DNA of 64,000 bases, taken from assembly GCA_020630915.1 (NCBI GenBank), contig JAHDIF010000002.1, positions 331,956 through 395,955 on the forward strand. Reading direction: 5' to 3'. Source of the stretch: Dokdonia sp. Lineage in GTDB: Bacteria > Bacteroidota > Bacteroidia > Flavobacteriales > Flavobacteriaceae. Numbering within the stretch: position 1 is the first letter of the stretch; each line of letters starts with the position of its first letter. The notes below the pieces were generated by a model. That model was given only the letters and a program-made list of their open reading frames with translations. It was not told the origin of the DNA and ran no database searches. The translations under genes and the position numbers were made by a program. Below are positions 27,162-35,341 of this stretch, in pieces.

Positions 27162-27794
27162 TTAAATAACGTGAGACAAGCTTTGTACCTCTCTAGGATT
27201 CATATCATTTAAATAAGTTGATCCTACTCGTACTCTTACGAGTCGTAAAGTAGGAAACCCAACAGCAGACGTCATTTTCCGTACTTGTCTGAACTTACCT
27301 TCTTTAATAATAAGACGTATCCAAGATGTTGGGCCATGGCGTGCATCTCGCAGCTTTTTTCCTCTATCTGGAAAGTGAGGAGCTTGTAGTACTTGGTAAA
27401 CTTCACAGGGTTTTGTTGTATATTTTTTGCCGTCAAAACCTATTTCTATTCCCTCGCTAAGTTTCTTAATTGCTTCAGGAGTGATTGTGCCATCTAGCTG
27501 TGCGTAGTATTCTTTTTCAATACCAGATCTGTTAATAGTATCACTTAATTTCCCGTCTGTAGTAAGTAACAGCAATCCCTCAGATTTTTCGTCTAGACGT
27601 CCTACAGGCATCGTTCCATCTGGAAAATCATAAAGTTCAGAAAGAAACTTCTTTTTTCGTAATTGCCTAGCATCGTTGGATGACAGTTGGCTTATCATTC
27701 CGTAGGGCTTGTATATTTTAAAGTGATAGTGATTCACGCGGCTAAAATAGGTAGAAGTGCGCTTTCGCGAAAGCGTATTTACATTACCTTTCAT
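27162..27794 (-). CDS. rluE: RluE/RsuA-family pseudouridine synthase
   Basis: The protein has the small-subunit-type synthase core: FKIYKPYGMISQ, the catalytic aspartate D68 in PVGRLDEKSEGLLLLTTDG, and KEGKFRQVRKMTSAVGFPTLRLVRVRVG. There is no S4 domain, as expected of RluE, which modifies U2457 of 23S rRNA. The annotated ATG at 27794 makes a 20-residue leader partly encoded by a palindrome; a GTG at 27737 (VNHYHFKIYKPYG) fits the family start better. In that case the palindrome is intergenic. Confidence 0.85.
   Translation of the reverse strand: MKGNVNTLSRKRTSTYFSRVNHYHFKIYKPYGMISQLSSNDARQLRKKKFLSELYDFPDGTMPVGRLDEKSEGLLLLTTDGKLSDTINRSGIEKEYYAQLDGTITPEAIKKLSEGIEIGFDGKKYTTKPCEVYQVLQAPHFPDRGKKLRDARHGPTSWIRLIIKEGKFRQVRKMTSAVGFPTLRLVRVRVGSTYLNDMNPREVQSLSHVI
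27761..27774. repeat. Dispersed palindrome (copy 8, exact)
   Basis: Exact core, read as LSRK if the longer RluE start is used, or intergenic between divergent genes if the GTG start is right. Confidence 0.95.
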
Positions 27795-27824
27795 TATATT
27801 GCAGTATAATTAAACCGCACCTTT

Positions 27825-28700
27825 TTGAGAAGAACCCTCTTTGCTTTTTGCCTTTTCTGTACGTATATCTTATCACAGGCTCAGATTTCTGATCTGGCAA
27901 GAATAGAGTACGTGGGAATACCTGGTAATGGAGAAGGAGTAACCTATGATAGGCATAGGGCAATGCTTAATTATCCTATTGAAGTAAAGGAGGATGCCTA
28001 TTTCCTTGTAGGACTTGACTACAGCTACGTTAATTTAGAAATAGAACCGGCACTCGTACCATTTGATCCCGAACCTCTTAACAGATTTCAATTACTAGAT
28101 CTAAATCTAGGGTATACTTATAAGATGAGAAATGACTGGCGATTTGCTGCGAGAATTGCGCCAGGTTTTAGTTCCAACCTTACGGCAAGTAAATTAAGCT
28201 TTGAAGATCTCGCGTTCTCTGCGGATGTTGTTTTTATCAGAAATAGAAAAAAGGTCGACCTGCCAAAGAAGCCCACACAATTGATTTTAGGACTGTCGGT
28301 ATCCAATAACAGAGGGTTTCCTATACTACCATTTATAAGCTATTATAAGAAATTTCACTCTAAGTGGTCTTATAATGTAGGGGTTCCTAAGTCAAATTTA
28401 CAATGGCATTTACATGAAGATCATAGGTTGAAGGCGGTAGTGCGTCTTGATGGTTTTAGTGGTAATTTGCAACAAGGTTTTGTTGTTAATGAGTCTGTTG
28501 CAGATAGATTTAGAATAAGACTCCTTGTTGCGGGGCTGCGGTATGAATATAAATGTACAAAGAACTTAGAATTTTATATTAATGGCAGCTATATACTGGA
28601 TAGTAACGCCGTGCTTCAGGAAGGAACTCAAAACAGTCTTTTTGAACTAACTGATAAAAATACGGCTTATGTGAAAACAGGTGTGCGGTTTAAGGTATAA
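27825..28700 (+). CDS. DUF6268 family outer membrane beta-barrel-like protein
   Basis: The 291-aa protein has a TTG start, a signal peptide ending LSQAQ, and alternating amphipathic strands with a conserved LNLGYTYKMRNDWRFAARIAPGFSS segment. It matches the DUF6268 type and has a paralogue at 33631-34524. It is probably an outer membrane barrel of unknown role. It is divergent from the pseudouridine synthase, with the promoter compressed into a short gap, and its end overlaps rlmF. Confidence 0.65.
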   Translation: MRRTLFAFCLFCTYILSQAQISDLARIEYVGIPGNGEGVTYDRHRAMLNYPIEVKEDAYFLVGLDYSYVNLEIEPALVPFDPEPLNRFQLLDLNLGYTYKMRNDWRFAARIAPGFSSNLTASKLSFEDLAFSADVVFIRNRKKVDLPKKPTQLILGLSVSNNRGFPILPFISYYKKFHSKWSYNVGVPKSNLQWHLHEDHRLKAVVRLDGFSGNLQQGFVVNESVADRFRIRLLVAGLRYEYKCTKNLEFYINGSYILDSNAVLQEGTQNSLFELTDKNTAYVKTGVRFKV

Positions 28701-29526
28701 ATGTCCAAGCTATGAGCCTACTTTTCTTGTTTCCTTGTTGCATAGGTATTGTTTTGTAGGTAGCGTTTAGTTTTTCTAATTGCTTATATATTTTAGGAAG
28801 ATTTTGTTTTTGAGAAACAAGACTTGTAAACCATCCTACTTGGGATTTAAATAAGATACTTTCCTTGATCATTCGCTTGATAAACAGTGCTTCACCACCG
28901 TTGCACCACAATTCATTAGGCTGACCGGCAAAATTTCTTGAATCTGTTTTTAGTCCTAGATTGTTCCTTTTGATACTATTTGCTTTGAGAGCTTCTTTCT
29001 CTGAGGCATAAAAAGGCGGATTACACATTGTAAAGTCAAAATGCTCTTCATTACCTATTATCCCCTTGAATATATGGCCATTGTAGTCTTGTGATCTAAT
29101 TTCTATGTGCTCTTTTAAAGCAACTGTATTCTTTGTAGCATATTCAACAGAAAGAGGATTGCTATCACAACCCACCATATGCCATTTATATATGGACGTT
29201 GCTAATATTGGATAAATAGCACTTGCACCGGTTCCTATATCTAGACCTTTTACTGGCATAGTATCATTTAATAAATCATTGAGGTGGTGTACATAGTCTG
29301 CTCTTCCTGGAATAGGAGGGCAGAGGGCGCCACTAGGCAACTCCCATTGTTTGATATTATAATCGCTTATAAGGAGGGCTCTATTTAATAAAAAAACGGC
29401 TTTAGCATCACTATAATCTAGTGTTCTAAAGCCGTTTTTATGAGTTATATATGTATTTAATTCTGGTAAGACTTTTAAAAGTCTATCAAAATTATATTCT
29501 TCAATATGTATATTCTTGAGATGCAT
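28690..29526 (-). CDS. rlmF: 23S rRNA (adenine1618-N6)-methyltransferase RlmF
   Basis: From the ATG at 29526 the protein has 278 residues (a TTG at 29550 would add eight). It begins MHLKNIHIEEYNFDRLL and has GLDIGTGASAIYPIL (SAM site) and NPPFYASEKEA, the NPPF motif of N6-adenine methyltransferases. RlmF methylates A1618 of 23S rRNA. The last 11 bases overlap the convergent DUF6268 gene. Confidence 0.9.
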   Translation of the reverse strand: MHLKNIHIEEYNFDRLLKVLPELNTYITHKNGFRTLDYSDAKAVFLLNRALLISDYNIKQWELPSGALCPPIPGRADYVHHLNDLLNDTMPVKGLDIGTGASAIYPILATSIYKWHMVGCDSNPLSVEYATKNTVALKEHIEIRSQDYNGHIFKGIIGNEEHFDFTMCNPPFYASEKEALKANSIKRNNLGLKTDSRNFAGQPNELWCNGGEALFIKRMIKESILFKSQVGWFTSLVSQKQNLPKIYKQLEKLNATYKTIPMQQGNKKSRLIAWTFIP

Positions 29527-29568
29527 TACAGCAAGGTACTTCTTTCTCAAGAATCAATTTAAAAAATA

Positions 29569-30435
29569 TTAACCTAAATAAGAGATGAGAACTTTGCTCT
29601 TTGAAGTGTGACGCAACCTACGTATTGCTTTTTCCCTAATCTGGCGTACACGCTCTCTGGTAAGATCAAAAAGTTCTCCTATTTCGGTAAGACTCAATTG
29701 CTGATTGCCATTAAGACCGTAATTAAGACGTATCACACTGGCTTCTCTTTCTGTAAGAGTTTCTAAGGTTCTCTCGATTTCTTGCTCTAGTGACTCTTGC
29801 ATTAAAGAGCCGTCTGTATGCGCTGCGTGATTAGACTCTAGAACGTTATGAAGACTAAAGGTACTTTCTTCTTCTGCAAGTGGTGCATCTATAGATCTAC
29901 TGCGTTGCGTTGTGTGTAGTGTTGCTTCAATACGATCTGGGGAGACATCCATTACCTTTGCAATTTCGGCAGCAGTAGGCTCTCTTTCTAATCGTTGTTC
30001 GAGGTCCACACGAGCTTGCTTAATTTTACTTAGTTCTCCTATTTTATTGAGAGGGATACGCACAGTTCGAGCATGTTCTGAAATGGCTTGTAAGATAGAT
30101 TGTCTAATCCACCATACAGCATATGATATAAACTTAAACCCTCGAGTTTCGTCAAAACGACGTGCAGCTTTCACTAGTCCTACATTTCCTTCATTAATAA
30201 GATCAGAGAGGCTTAGTCCTTGATTTTGATATTGTTTTGCAACTGATATTACGAAGCGCAAGTTGGCACTGGTTAATTTATTTAAAGCTCTATCGTCACC
30301 TTTTTTTATTCTTTGAGCGAGTTCTACTTCTTCTTCGGCAGTAATAAGGTCTATTTTAGAGACATCTGCTAGGTAGTTATTTAAAGATTTTGTTTCGCGA
30401 TTAGTTACTTGCTTCGTAATCTTGAGTTGACGCAT
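29569..30435 (-). CDS. Sigma-70 factor, SigA/RpoD type
   Basis: The 288-aa protein begins MRQLKITKQVTNRETKSL, the hallmark of short Bacteroidota primary sigma factors lacking region 1.1. Region 2 contains LINEGNVGLVKAARRFDETRG and ISYAVWWIRQSI, and region 4 contains LTLTEREASVIRLNYGL and FDLTRERVRQIREKAIRRLR. From memory, the canonical flavobacterial SigA has EQSRIVRLPLNKIGS in region 3; here it is EHARTVRIPLNKIGE and the following region 3 differs widely. This may be a second group-1/2 paralogue rather than the housekeeping factor. Confidence 0.8.
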   Translation of the reverse strand: MRQLKITKQVTNRETKSLNNYLADVSKIDLITAEEEVELAQRIKKGDDRALNKLTSANLRFVISVAKQYQNQGLSLSDLINEGNVGLVKAARRFDETRGFKFISYAVWWIRQSILQAISEHARTVRIPLNKIGELSKIKQARVDLEQRLEREPTAAEIAKVMDVSPDRIEATLHTTQRSRSIDAPLAEEESTFSLHNVLESNHAAHTDGSLMQESLEQEIERTLETLTEREASVIRLNYGLNGNQQLSLTEIGELFDLTRERVRQIREKAIRRLRHTSKSKVLISYLG

Positions 30436-30560
30436 AGAGTGTAAAATATTAAGTTTGAGTTGTTTCTTAAAATACCATAAGATATGGACTTTACCAAATA
30501 GATAACATAGCTTTAACTTTTTAAATGATAGTTGTTGCTAGATAACTTTAACAATTTGAA

Positions 30561-30836
30561 TTATGCGGCATCACTTATTTCATCCAACGCTCTTTGAAAC
30601 TCTTCCCAGCTAACCTCGCTGTCACCATCTTTACTGTATCCTTCAATGAGTTTTGAAGCGACTAGCCCACGAATAAAGCCAGATATTTCTGCTTTTTTTA
30701 ATAAGGTTACTATTTCTTTTTTAGACAGTGATCCATCTCCATTTTTATCAAAGAAATGAAACGCTGCCCTTGGGTTTTCAAAATCTTCTGTAATTAAAGA
30801 CTGAAGTTTACCTAGTATCATATCTTTTGTTGCCAT
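30561..30836 (-). CDS. EF-hand calcium-binding protein
   Basis: The 91-aa cytoplasmic protein carries two EF-hand loops: DKNGDGSLSKKEI (about residues 29-41) and a second, SKDGDSEVSWEEF, in which the first position is Ser instead of Asp, so calcium binding there is doubtful. There is no signal peptide. It is divergent from the DUF1456 gene, with a palindrome between them. Confidence 0.8.
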   Translation of the reverse strand: MATKDMILGKLQSLITEDFENPRAAFHFFDKNGDGSLSKKEIVTLLKKAEISGFIRGLVASKLIEGYSKDGDSEVSWEEFQRALDEISDAA

Positions 30837-30883
30837 AGTTGTGCTATTTATATTTCACAAAATAAGAGAATTTTAGAAATTAT

Positions 30884-30897
30884 GCTTTCGCGAAAGC
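30884..30897. repeat. Dispersed palindrome (copy 9, exact)
   Basis: Exact core with symmetry extended to TATGCTTTCGCGAAAGCATA (30881-30900), between divergent genes. Confidence 0.95.
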
Positions 30898-30943
30898 ATA
30901 AAGATTATTACCCCACCGTCTATTATTCTTGTAACTTTGCGTT

Positions 30944-31198
30944 ATGGGATTAACAAATAATGATATTTTTAAAAAACTGCGCGTCGCTCATAAACTTAGA
31001 GATGAGGATATTGTAGAGATACTAAAACTAGTAGATTTTCAAGTAACAAAGAGTGAAATAAATTCTTTTTTTAGAAATGAAAATCATCCAAAATATGTAG
31101 AAGTGGGAGACCAGATTTTACGTAATTTTTTAAATGGCCTAATCATACACTTACGTGGGCCATTACCGCCAAAAAAGAAGCCTCAAGATAAAAATTAA
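30944..31198 (+). CDS. DUF1456 protein, single-repeat form
   Basis: The 84-aa protein starts MGLTNNDIFKKLRVAHKLRDEDIVEILKL and includes FQVTKSEINSFFRNENHPKY, one repeat of DUF1456. Enterobacterial YehS is about twice as long with two repeats, so this is a half-length version. It is followed 3 bp later by mscL and then a PepSY-like gene, suggesting an operon. Confidence 0.75.
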   Translation: MGLTNNDIFKKLRVAHKLRDEDIVEILKLVDFQVTKSEINSFFRNENHPKYVEVGDQILRNFLNGLIIHLRGPLPPKKKPQDKN

Positions 31199-31201
31199 TA
31201 T

Positions 31202-31654
31202 ATGTTTAAGTTTTACAAAGAGTTCAAGGAGTTTGCTATAAAAGGTAATATGATTGACATTGCCGTGGGTGTCATTATAGGTGCCGCTTTTAATAAAGTT
31301 GTAGACGTTATTGTGAAACAGATTTTAATGCCACCGTTAATCTTGCTTACAAATGGGTTGCAGTTTTCCAGTCACAAATGGATTCTAAGAGCGCAAACTA
31401 CTGGCGCAAATGATGAAGTTCTAGTTCAAGAAGTTGCTATAGGCTATGGAACATTAATGGAAGCCGCTATAGATTTTGCAATAATTGCCCTAACGGTATT
31501 CTTAATTATAAAAGCAATGAATAAATTGAGAAATAGAGCGCAAGATGTACAAGATAAAAAAGTGGTTACTCCTAAAGATATTGAACTTCTCAATAAAATT
31601 TCTATATTATTAGAAGAACAAAATGCGCTTTTGCATTCTAAAGTAAAATCATAG
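31202..31654 (+). CDS. mscL: Large-conductance mechanosensitive channel MscL
   Basis: The 150-aa protein begins MFKFYKEFKEFAIKGNMIDIAVGVIIGAAFNKVV, the conserved MscL N-terminus and first helix. A periplasmic loop, a second helix (IDFAIIALTVFLIIKAMN) and a C-terminal bundle helix follow. The homopentamer opens near lytic tension to release solutes. Confidence 0.95.
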   Translation: MFKFYKEFKEFAIKGNMIDIAVGVIIGAAFNKVVDVIVKQILMPPLILLTNGLQFSSHKWILRAQTTGANDEVLVQEVAIGYGTLMEAAIDFAIIALTVFLIIKAMNKLRNRAQDVQDKKVVTPKDIELLNKISILLEEQNALLHSKVKS

Positions 31655-31658
31655 CGAT

Positions 31659-32114
31659 ATGCCATTTAAGAGTCGATCATTTTCTAGTTACTTCTTTTTA
31701 TTATGTATTCTTTTGGGATTAAGTTGCCAGCAGGCTGTTACAAGTCAAGAAGTGCCTCAAGCGGTAAAAGATACTTTTGAGAAAATGTATCCTGGTGAAA
31801 ATGACCCCGATTGGCATTTAGACTCTCACGGATATTATGAGGCCAATTTTAAAAAGAAAGGTATTAAATACCGCGCAGATTATTTTAAAGATGGACGCTG
31901 GTTTGAAACAGAAACTAATATTAAGAAGAAAGAGTTGCCTAAGGCAATACGTAAGGTAATAGAGGAGAAGTATAGTTGGTATAAAATAGCAGAAATAGAG
32001 AAGGTACAACACCACACTAAAGGCCTCTTTTACGATGTAGAATTTAAGCGCAAGGGTAAAAATAAAGATGTTGAGTTTAAAGAAGATGGGACTATTATTT
32101 ATATCACTCCATAA
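31659..32114 (+). CDS. PepSY-like periplasmic lipoprotein
   Basis: The 151-aa protein has a lipoprotein signal ending LGLSC and two PepSY-like units: VPQAVKDTFEKMYPG...WHLDSHGYYEANFKKKG and LPKAIRKVIEEKYSWYKIAEIEKVQ. These resemble the PepSY-like family PF11396. Its role is unknown. It is the last gene of the DUF1456-mscL cluster. Confidence 0.75.
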   Translation: MPFKSRSFSSYFFLLCILLGLSCQQAVTSQEVPQAVKDTFEKMYPGENDPDWHLDSHGYYEANFKKKGIKYRADYFKDGRWFETETNIKKKELPKAIRKVIEEKYSWYKIAEIEKVQHHTKGLFYDVEFKRKGKNKDVEFKEDGTIIYITP

Positions 32115-32224
32115 GGTGATTAGAATTATTATCTGACAATTCCCTCCATAAAAATCACTAATGTCCATTATAGGTTATAAGCTTGAAGTTTTTACATAGC
32201 CACACATAGTTGTATTTTTATCCT

Positions 32225-33508
32225 ATGAAAAAGGAAGATTACAAAATACATATTGTAGGAGGCGGAGTAAGTGGCCTAATAGCTGCCATACAACTTGAAA
32301 AAGAAGGTTTTGCACCTACAATTATAGAAGCAACAGATCGTGTAGGAGGTAGAGTAAAGACAGATACTATAGAAGGGTATCAACTGGACCACGGTTTTCA
32401 AGTATTATTAGATGGATACCCTAAAGCCCAGGAATATTTAGACTACAAAGCACTGAGGTTACAACCCTTTAAACCAGGTGCTATTATTTTTAAAAATGGA
32501 AAGCCGCAAAAAATAGGAGATCCTTTGAGGGATAGAAGTCTATTATGGGCTACACTTACTTCAAATGTAGGATCGCTTGGGGATAAGCTAGCAATTTTTA
32601 AACTCAATAAACGATTAGCTAAAACTTCTATAAAAGCTATTTTTGAACAACCAGAGGTATCCACAAAATCGCATTTAAAGAATTTAGGTTTTAGTGATCG
32701 TATTATAGATAACTTTTTCACTCCTTTCTTTACGGGTATTTTCCTAGAAACAGAACTTGCAACATCTAACCGTATGTTTGAATTTGTGTATAAGATGTTT
32801 GGAGAAGGGCTCGCCACCTTACCAACAGCAGGAATAGAGGCTATCCCTCAACAACTTAAGAGCCTTTTAAAAGCTACTAAATTCATTTTTAATACTAAAG
32901 TCGCTCAAGTATCTAATGATATTATTTCACTAGTAGATGGTACTCAGTTAGAAAGTCACGCTGCCATTATTGCGACAGATGCCGCGACAGTTATTCCTAA
33001 TTTACGCAAGCAAGATGTGTCCTGGAAATCGTGTACAAATCTCTATTTTGAGGCAGAGCGCAATACCATAAAGAAACCCTTAATAGGTCTCATTGCAGAT
33101 AAAGAATCCTTGATAAATAATATTTTCTTTCACGATAGCTTAGAGACAACTTCTTCTGGAAAAAAATCTCTATTATCTGTTACTGTGGTAAAAAATCACT
33201 CATTTTCAAAAGCAAATTTAATTGCGCACGTCCAACAAGAACTCACCGACTTATGTGGCGTGGGGCAAACACGATTTTTAAAAAGCTATGATATAACAAA
33301 AGCCTTACCAGATATAAATAATTTACGATATACATGTCACGCAAGTGAGACGCAATTAAAAGAGCGCATTTTCCTCGCCGGAGATCACTTGCTTAATGGA
33401 TCACTCAATGCAGCAATACTTTCTGGCGAACTTGCAGCAAAGGGTTTAATAAATGTGTTGCAAGGTGGTATAAGGGCAGATGACTTAGTGAACGATCACC
33501 TTTTATAA
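32225..33508 (+). CDS. FAD-dependent amine oxidase / protoporphyrinogen oxidase-like protein
   Basis: From the ATG at 32225 (a TTG at 32210 is less likely) the 427-aa protein starts with the dinucleotide-binding motif IHIVGGGVSGLIAAIQLEKEGF and then EATDRVGGRVKTD, the amine oxidase GG motif. It closes with IFLAGDHLLNGSLNAAILSGELAA, the C-terminal FAD motif. The family includes carotenoid desaturases and plant-type oxidoreductases; the substrate is unclear. Confidence 0.85.
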   Translation: MKKEDYKIHIVGGGVSGLIAAIQLEKEGFAPTIIEATDRVGGRVKTDTIEGYQLDHGFQVLLDGYPKAQEYLDYKALRLQPFKPGAIIFKNGKPQKIGDPLRDRSLLWATLTSNVGSLGDKLAIFKLNKRLAKTSIKAIFEQPEVSTKSHLKNLGFSDRIIDNFFTPFFTGIFLETELATSNRMFEFVYKMFGEGLATLPTAGIEAIPQQLKSLLKATKFIFNTKVAQVSNDIISLVDGTQLESHAAIIATDAATVIPNLRKQDVSWKSCTNLYFEAERNTIKKPLIGLIADKESLINNIFFHDSLETTSSGKKSLLSVTVVKNHSFSKANLIAHVQQELTDLCGVGQTRFLKSYDITKALPDINNLRYTCHASETQLKERIFLAGDHLLNGSLNAAILSGELAAKGLINVLQGGIRADDLVNDHLL

Positions 33509-33528
33509 AACGTTTGTTTGAGGGTTAC

Positions 33529-33542
33529 GCTTTCGCGAAAGC
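33529..33542. repeat. Dispersed palindrome (copy 10, exact)
   Basis: Exact core with symmetry extended to TTACGCTTTCGCGAAAGCGTAA, 20 bp after the oxidoreductase stop. Confidence 0.95.
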
Positions 33543-33630
33543 GTAAAAGAAGACGTATTTTTAAGATTATTGGGAATATTCTTTAACTTTTCAGTATTAT
33601 TGTTACACCTTAAATTAAACTAACAAACAT

Positions 33631-34524
33631 ATGAAACGAATATTACTATCTGCTGCTTTTGTACTAATATGTGCGCAGCTTACGGCACAAGACTATCTTG
33701 ATCTTATAAAGGTGAGTTATAATAATGCCACACTAGGAAACATTGATAATGATGATGAGACTAATGTGAAAAATACTTATGTGGAATTTTATTATCCTTT
33801 CCCTATTTCAAGTAAAGCAACGTTCATTGGAGGTTTTACGTATGAAAATACGAGACTTGGGGCTGTTGGATTTGAACCAGATAGAACTAACTTAGTAATG
33901 ACCCGATTAAATTTAGGATTGAAATTAACACACGGTAATGATTGGACAGGTACTTATGTAGCTTTACCGCGTTATTCGACTGATTTTAGAGGTTTTACAG
34001 AAGACAATTTCCAAATGGGAGGGCTCGCATTATTTGAGAAGAGATATAATGCTAGAAAAGGATTTAAAGCAGGATTGTATGCGTCATCTGAAGAATTTGG
34101 TACTATCTTAACCCCTTTAGTTGGGTATTGGTACAAATCGAAAAATGGAAAATTCTATATTAATGCTATCTTACCTATTAGATCTGAGATGCAGTATGAT
34201 CTGCCTGATGGATTTAGTGTGGGAGCTAGTCTCGTTACATCTGTAAAGTCTTATAATCTAGCACAAAGAGATGATTTCTATATACAAGAAGAGTCCATAC
34301 GATTCAATGTTTTCTTGGGTGTTGACATAATAGAAGATGAATTACTTTTAAGAGGTAAAGTTGGTTTTGACACAACTGATTATGGTCTTTATAAGCAGGG
34401 AGATACCGTAGGCACTCAAATTCTCACATTTCAAGTAGATGGAGATGATCGTAATCGATTAAATTCAGAGTTTGATAGTTCTTTATTTCTTGGATTTGAT
34501 CTTGTCTACAGAGTAGGCATCTAA
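33631..34524 (+). CDS. DUF6268 family outer membrane protein
   Basis: The 297-aa protein has a signal peptide (MKRILLSAAFVLICAQLTAQ) and a strand-rich body with TRLNLGLKLTHGNDWTGTYVALPRYS, parallel to the LNLGYTYKMRNDWRFAARIAPG of its paralogue at 27825. It is probably an outer membrane barrel of unknown role and ends in a strong terminator. Confidence 0.65.
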   Translation: MKRILLSAAFVLICAQLTAQDYLDLIKVSYNNATLGNIDNDDETNVKNTYVEFYYPFPISSKATFIGGFTYENTRLGAVGFEPDRTNLVMTRLNLGLKLTHGNDWTGTYVALPRYSTDFRGFTEDNFQMGGLALFEKRYNARKGFKAGLYASSEEFGTILTPLVGYWYKSKNGKFYINAILPIRSEMQYDLPDGFSVGASLVTSVKSYNLAQRDDFYIQEESIRFNVFLGVDIIEDELLLRGKVGFDTTDYGLYKQGDTVGTQILTFQVDGDDRNRLNSEFDSSLFLGFDLVYRVGI

Positions 34525-34545
34525 TTATTGAAATATATACTAATA

Positions 34546-34574
34546 AAAAAGACCAAGATAGCCTTGGTCTTTTT
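34546..34574 (+). terminator. Rho-independent terminator after the DUF6268 gene
   Basis: GACCAAG and CTTGGTC arms, extended by A/T pairs, followed by a run of six T residues. Confidence 0.9.
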
Positions 34575-34621
34575 TGTTGCAATAAGTTAGACTAAGTTCT
34601 TTTAGTTCATCACTTCAAATT

Positions 34622-35200
34622 ATGCGTATGCGTTATAAAACTTTTTTCCTTATTCTTTTACTCAGTTCATTGGGCGCGTTGTGTGCACAAGAGAAACAAC
34701 CTTCTGATGTTTTTTGGAACGCTCTTAAAGAGCACTGCGGCAAGGCTTATCAGGGTTTTCTAGAGTTTCCAATAGAAGATGAAGATTTTGGAGGTAAAAA
34801 ACTTGTTATGCACCTAAGGTCTTGCGCTGATGATGAAATCAAAATTCCTTTTTATGTGGGAGATGATAAATCTCGTACTTGGATTCTAACCAGAGATAAG
34901 GGAATTATTTCATTAAAACACGACCATCGCCATGAAGATGGAACAGAAGATGTTATAAACTTTTATGGAGGTAGTGCGAGTAATGTGGGTAAGGAAAATA
35001 TACAATTTTTCCCTGCAGATGCACATACCCAGAAGATGATTCCAGAGGCAGCAACAAATGTATGGTGGATTACGATAGACAAAACAACCTTTACCTATAA
35101 TTTAAGGAGACTTGGAACCGATCGAGTCTTCAGGGTTGTAATGGATCTTTCAGTGCCAATTGTTAGTCCAGAGGCACCTTGGGGCTGGAATGACAAATAA
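34622..35200 (+). CDS. Secreted protein of unknown function
   Basis: The 192-aa protein has a signal peptide (MRMRYKTFFLILLLSSLGALCAQ) and a compact domain with CGKAYQGF, LRSCADDEIKIPFYVGDDKSRTW and LKHDHRHEDG. The two cysteines (about 40 and 70) may pair. The His/Asp-rich segment could bind metal, but this is only inference. It lies just upstream of the alginate locus without an operator of its own. Confidence 0.65.
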   Translation: MRMRYKTFFLILLLSSLGALCAQEKQPSDVFWNALKEHCGKAYQGFLEFPIEDEDFGGKKLVMHLRSCADDEIKIPFYVGDDKSRTWILTRDKGIISLKHDHRHEDGTEDVINFYGGSASNVGKENIQFFPADAHTQKMIPEAATNVWWITIDKTTFTYNLRRLGTDRVFRVVMDLSVPIVSPEAPWGWNDK

Positions 35201-35296
35201 TAATAGTTTGAGTTGTATAGTGTAACTAAGCTTTCTTCTAATTTTTCTTGTTAGTTTACTGAGCTTATGCTTTGCGTAATATTTTGCTATATTTAC

Positions 35297-35325
35297 AACT
35301 GGTTAACCAGTTTGGTTTTCCAGTT
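35297..35325 (+). promoter_or_regulatory. Double operator upstream of PL6 gene 1
   Basis: Two dyads, CTGGTTAACCAG (35299-35310) and TTGGTTTTCCAG (35312-35323), have centres 13 bp apart and end 17-18 bp before the ATG. They match the sites before the second PL6 gene and both susC genes. The half-site TTGGT/ACCAA is that of UxuR/ExuR-type FadR-subfamily regulators. Confidence 0.8.
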
Positions 35326-35341
35326 GTCTAAGTAGAGCATT

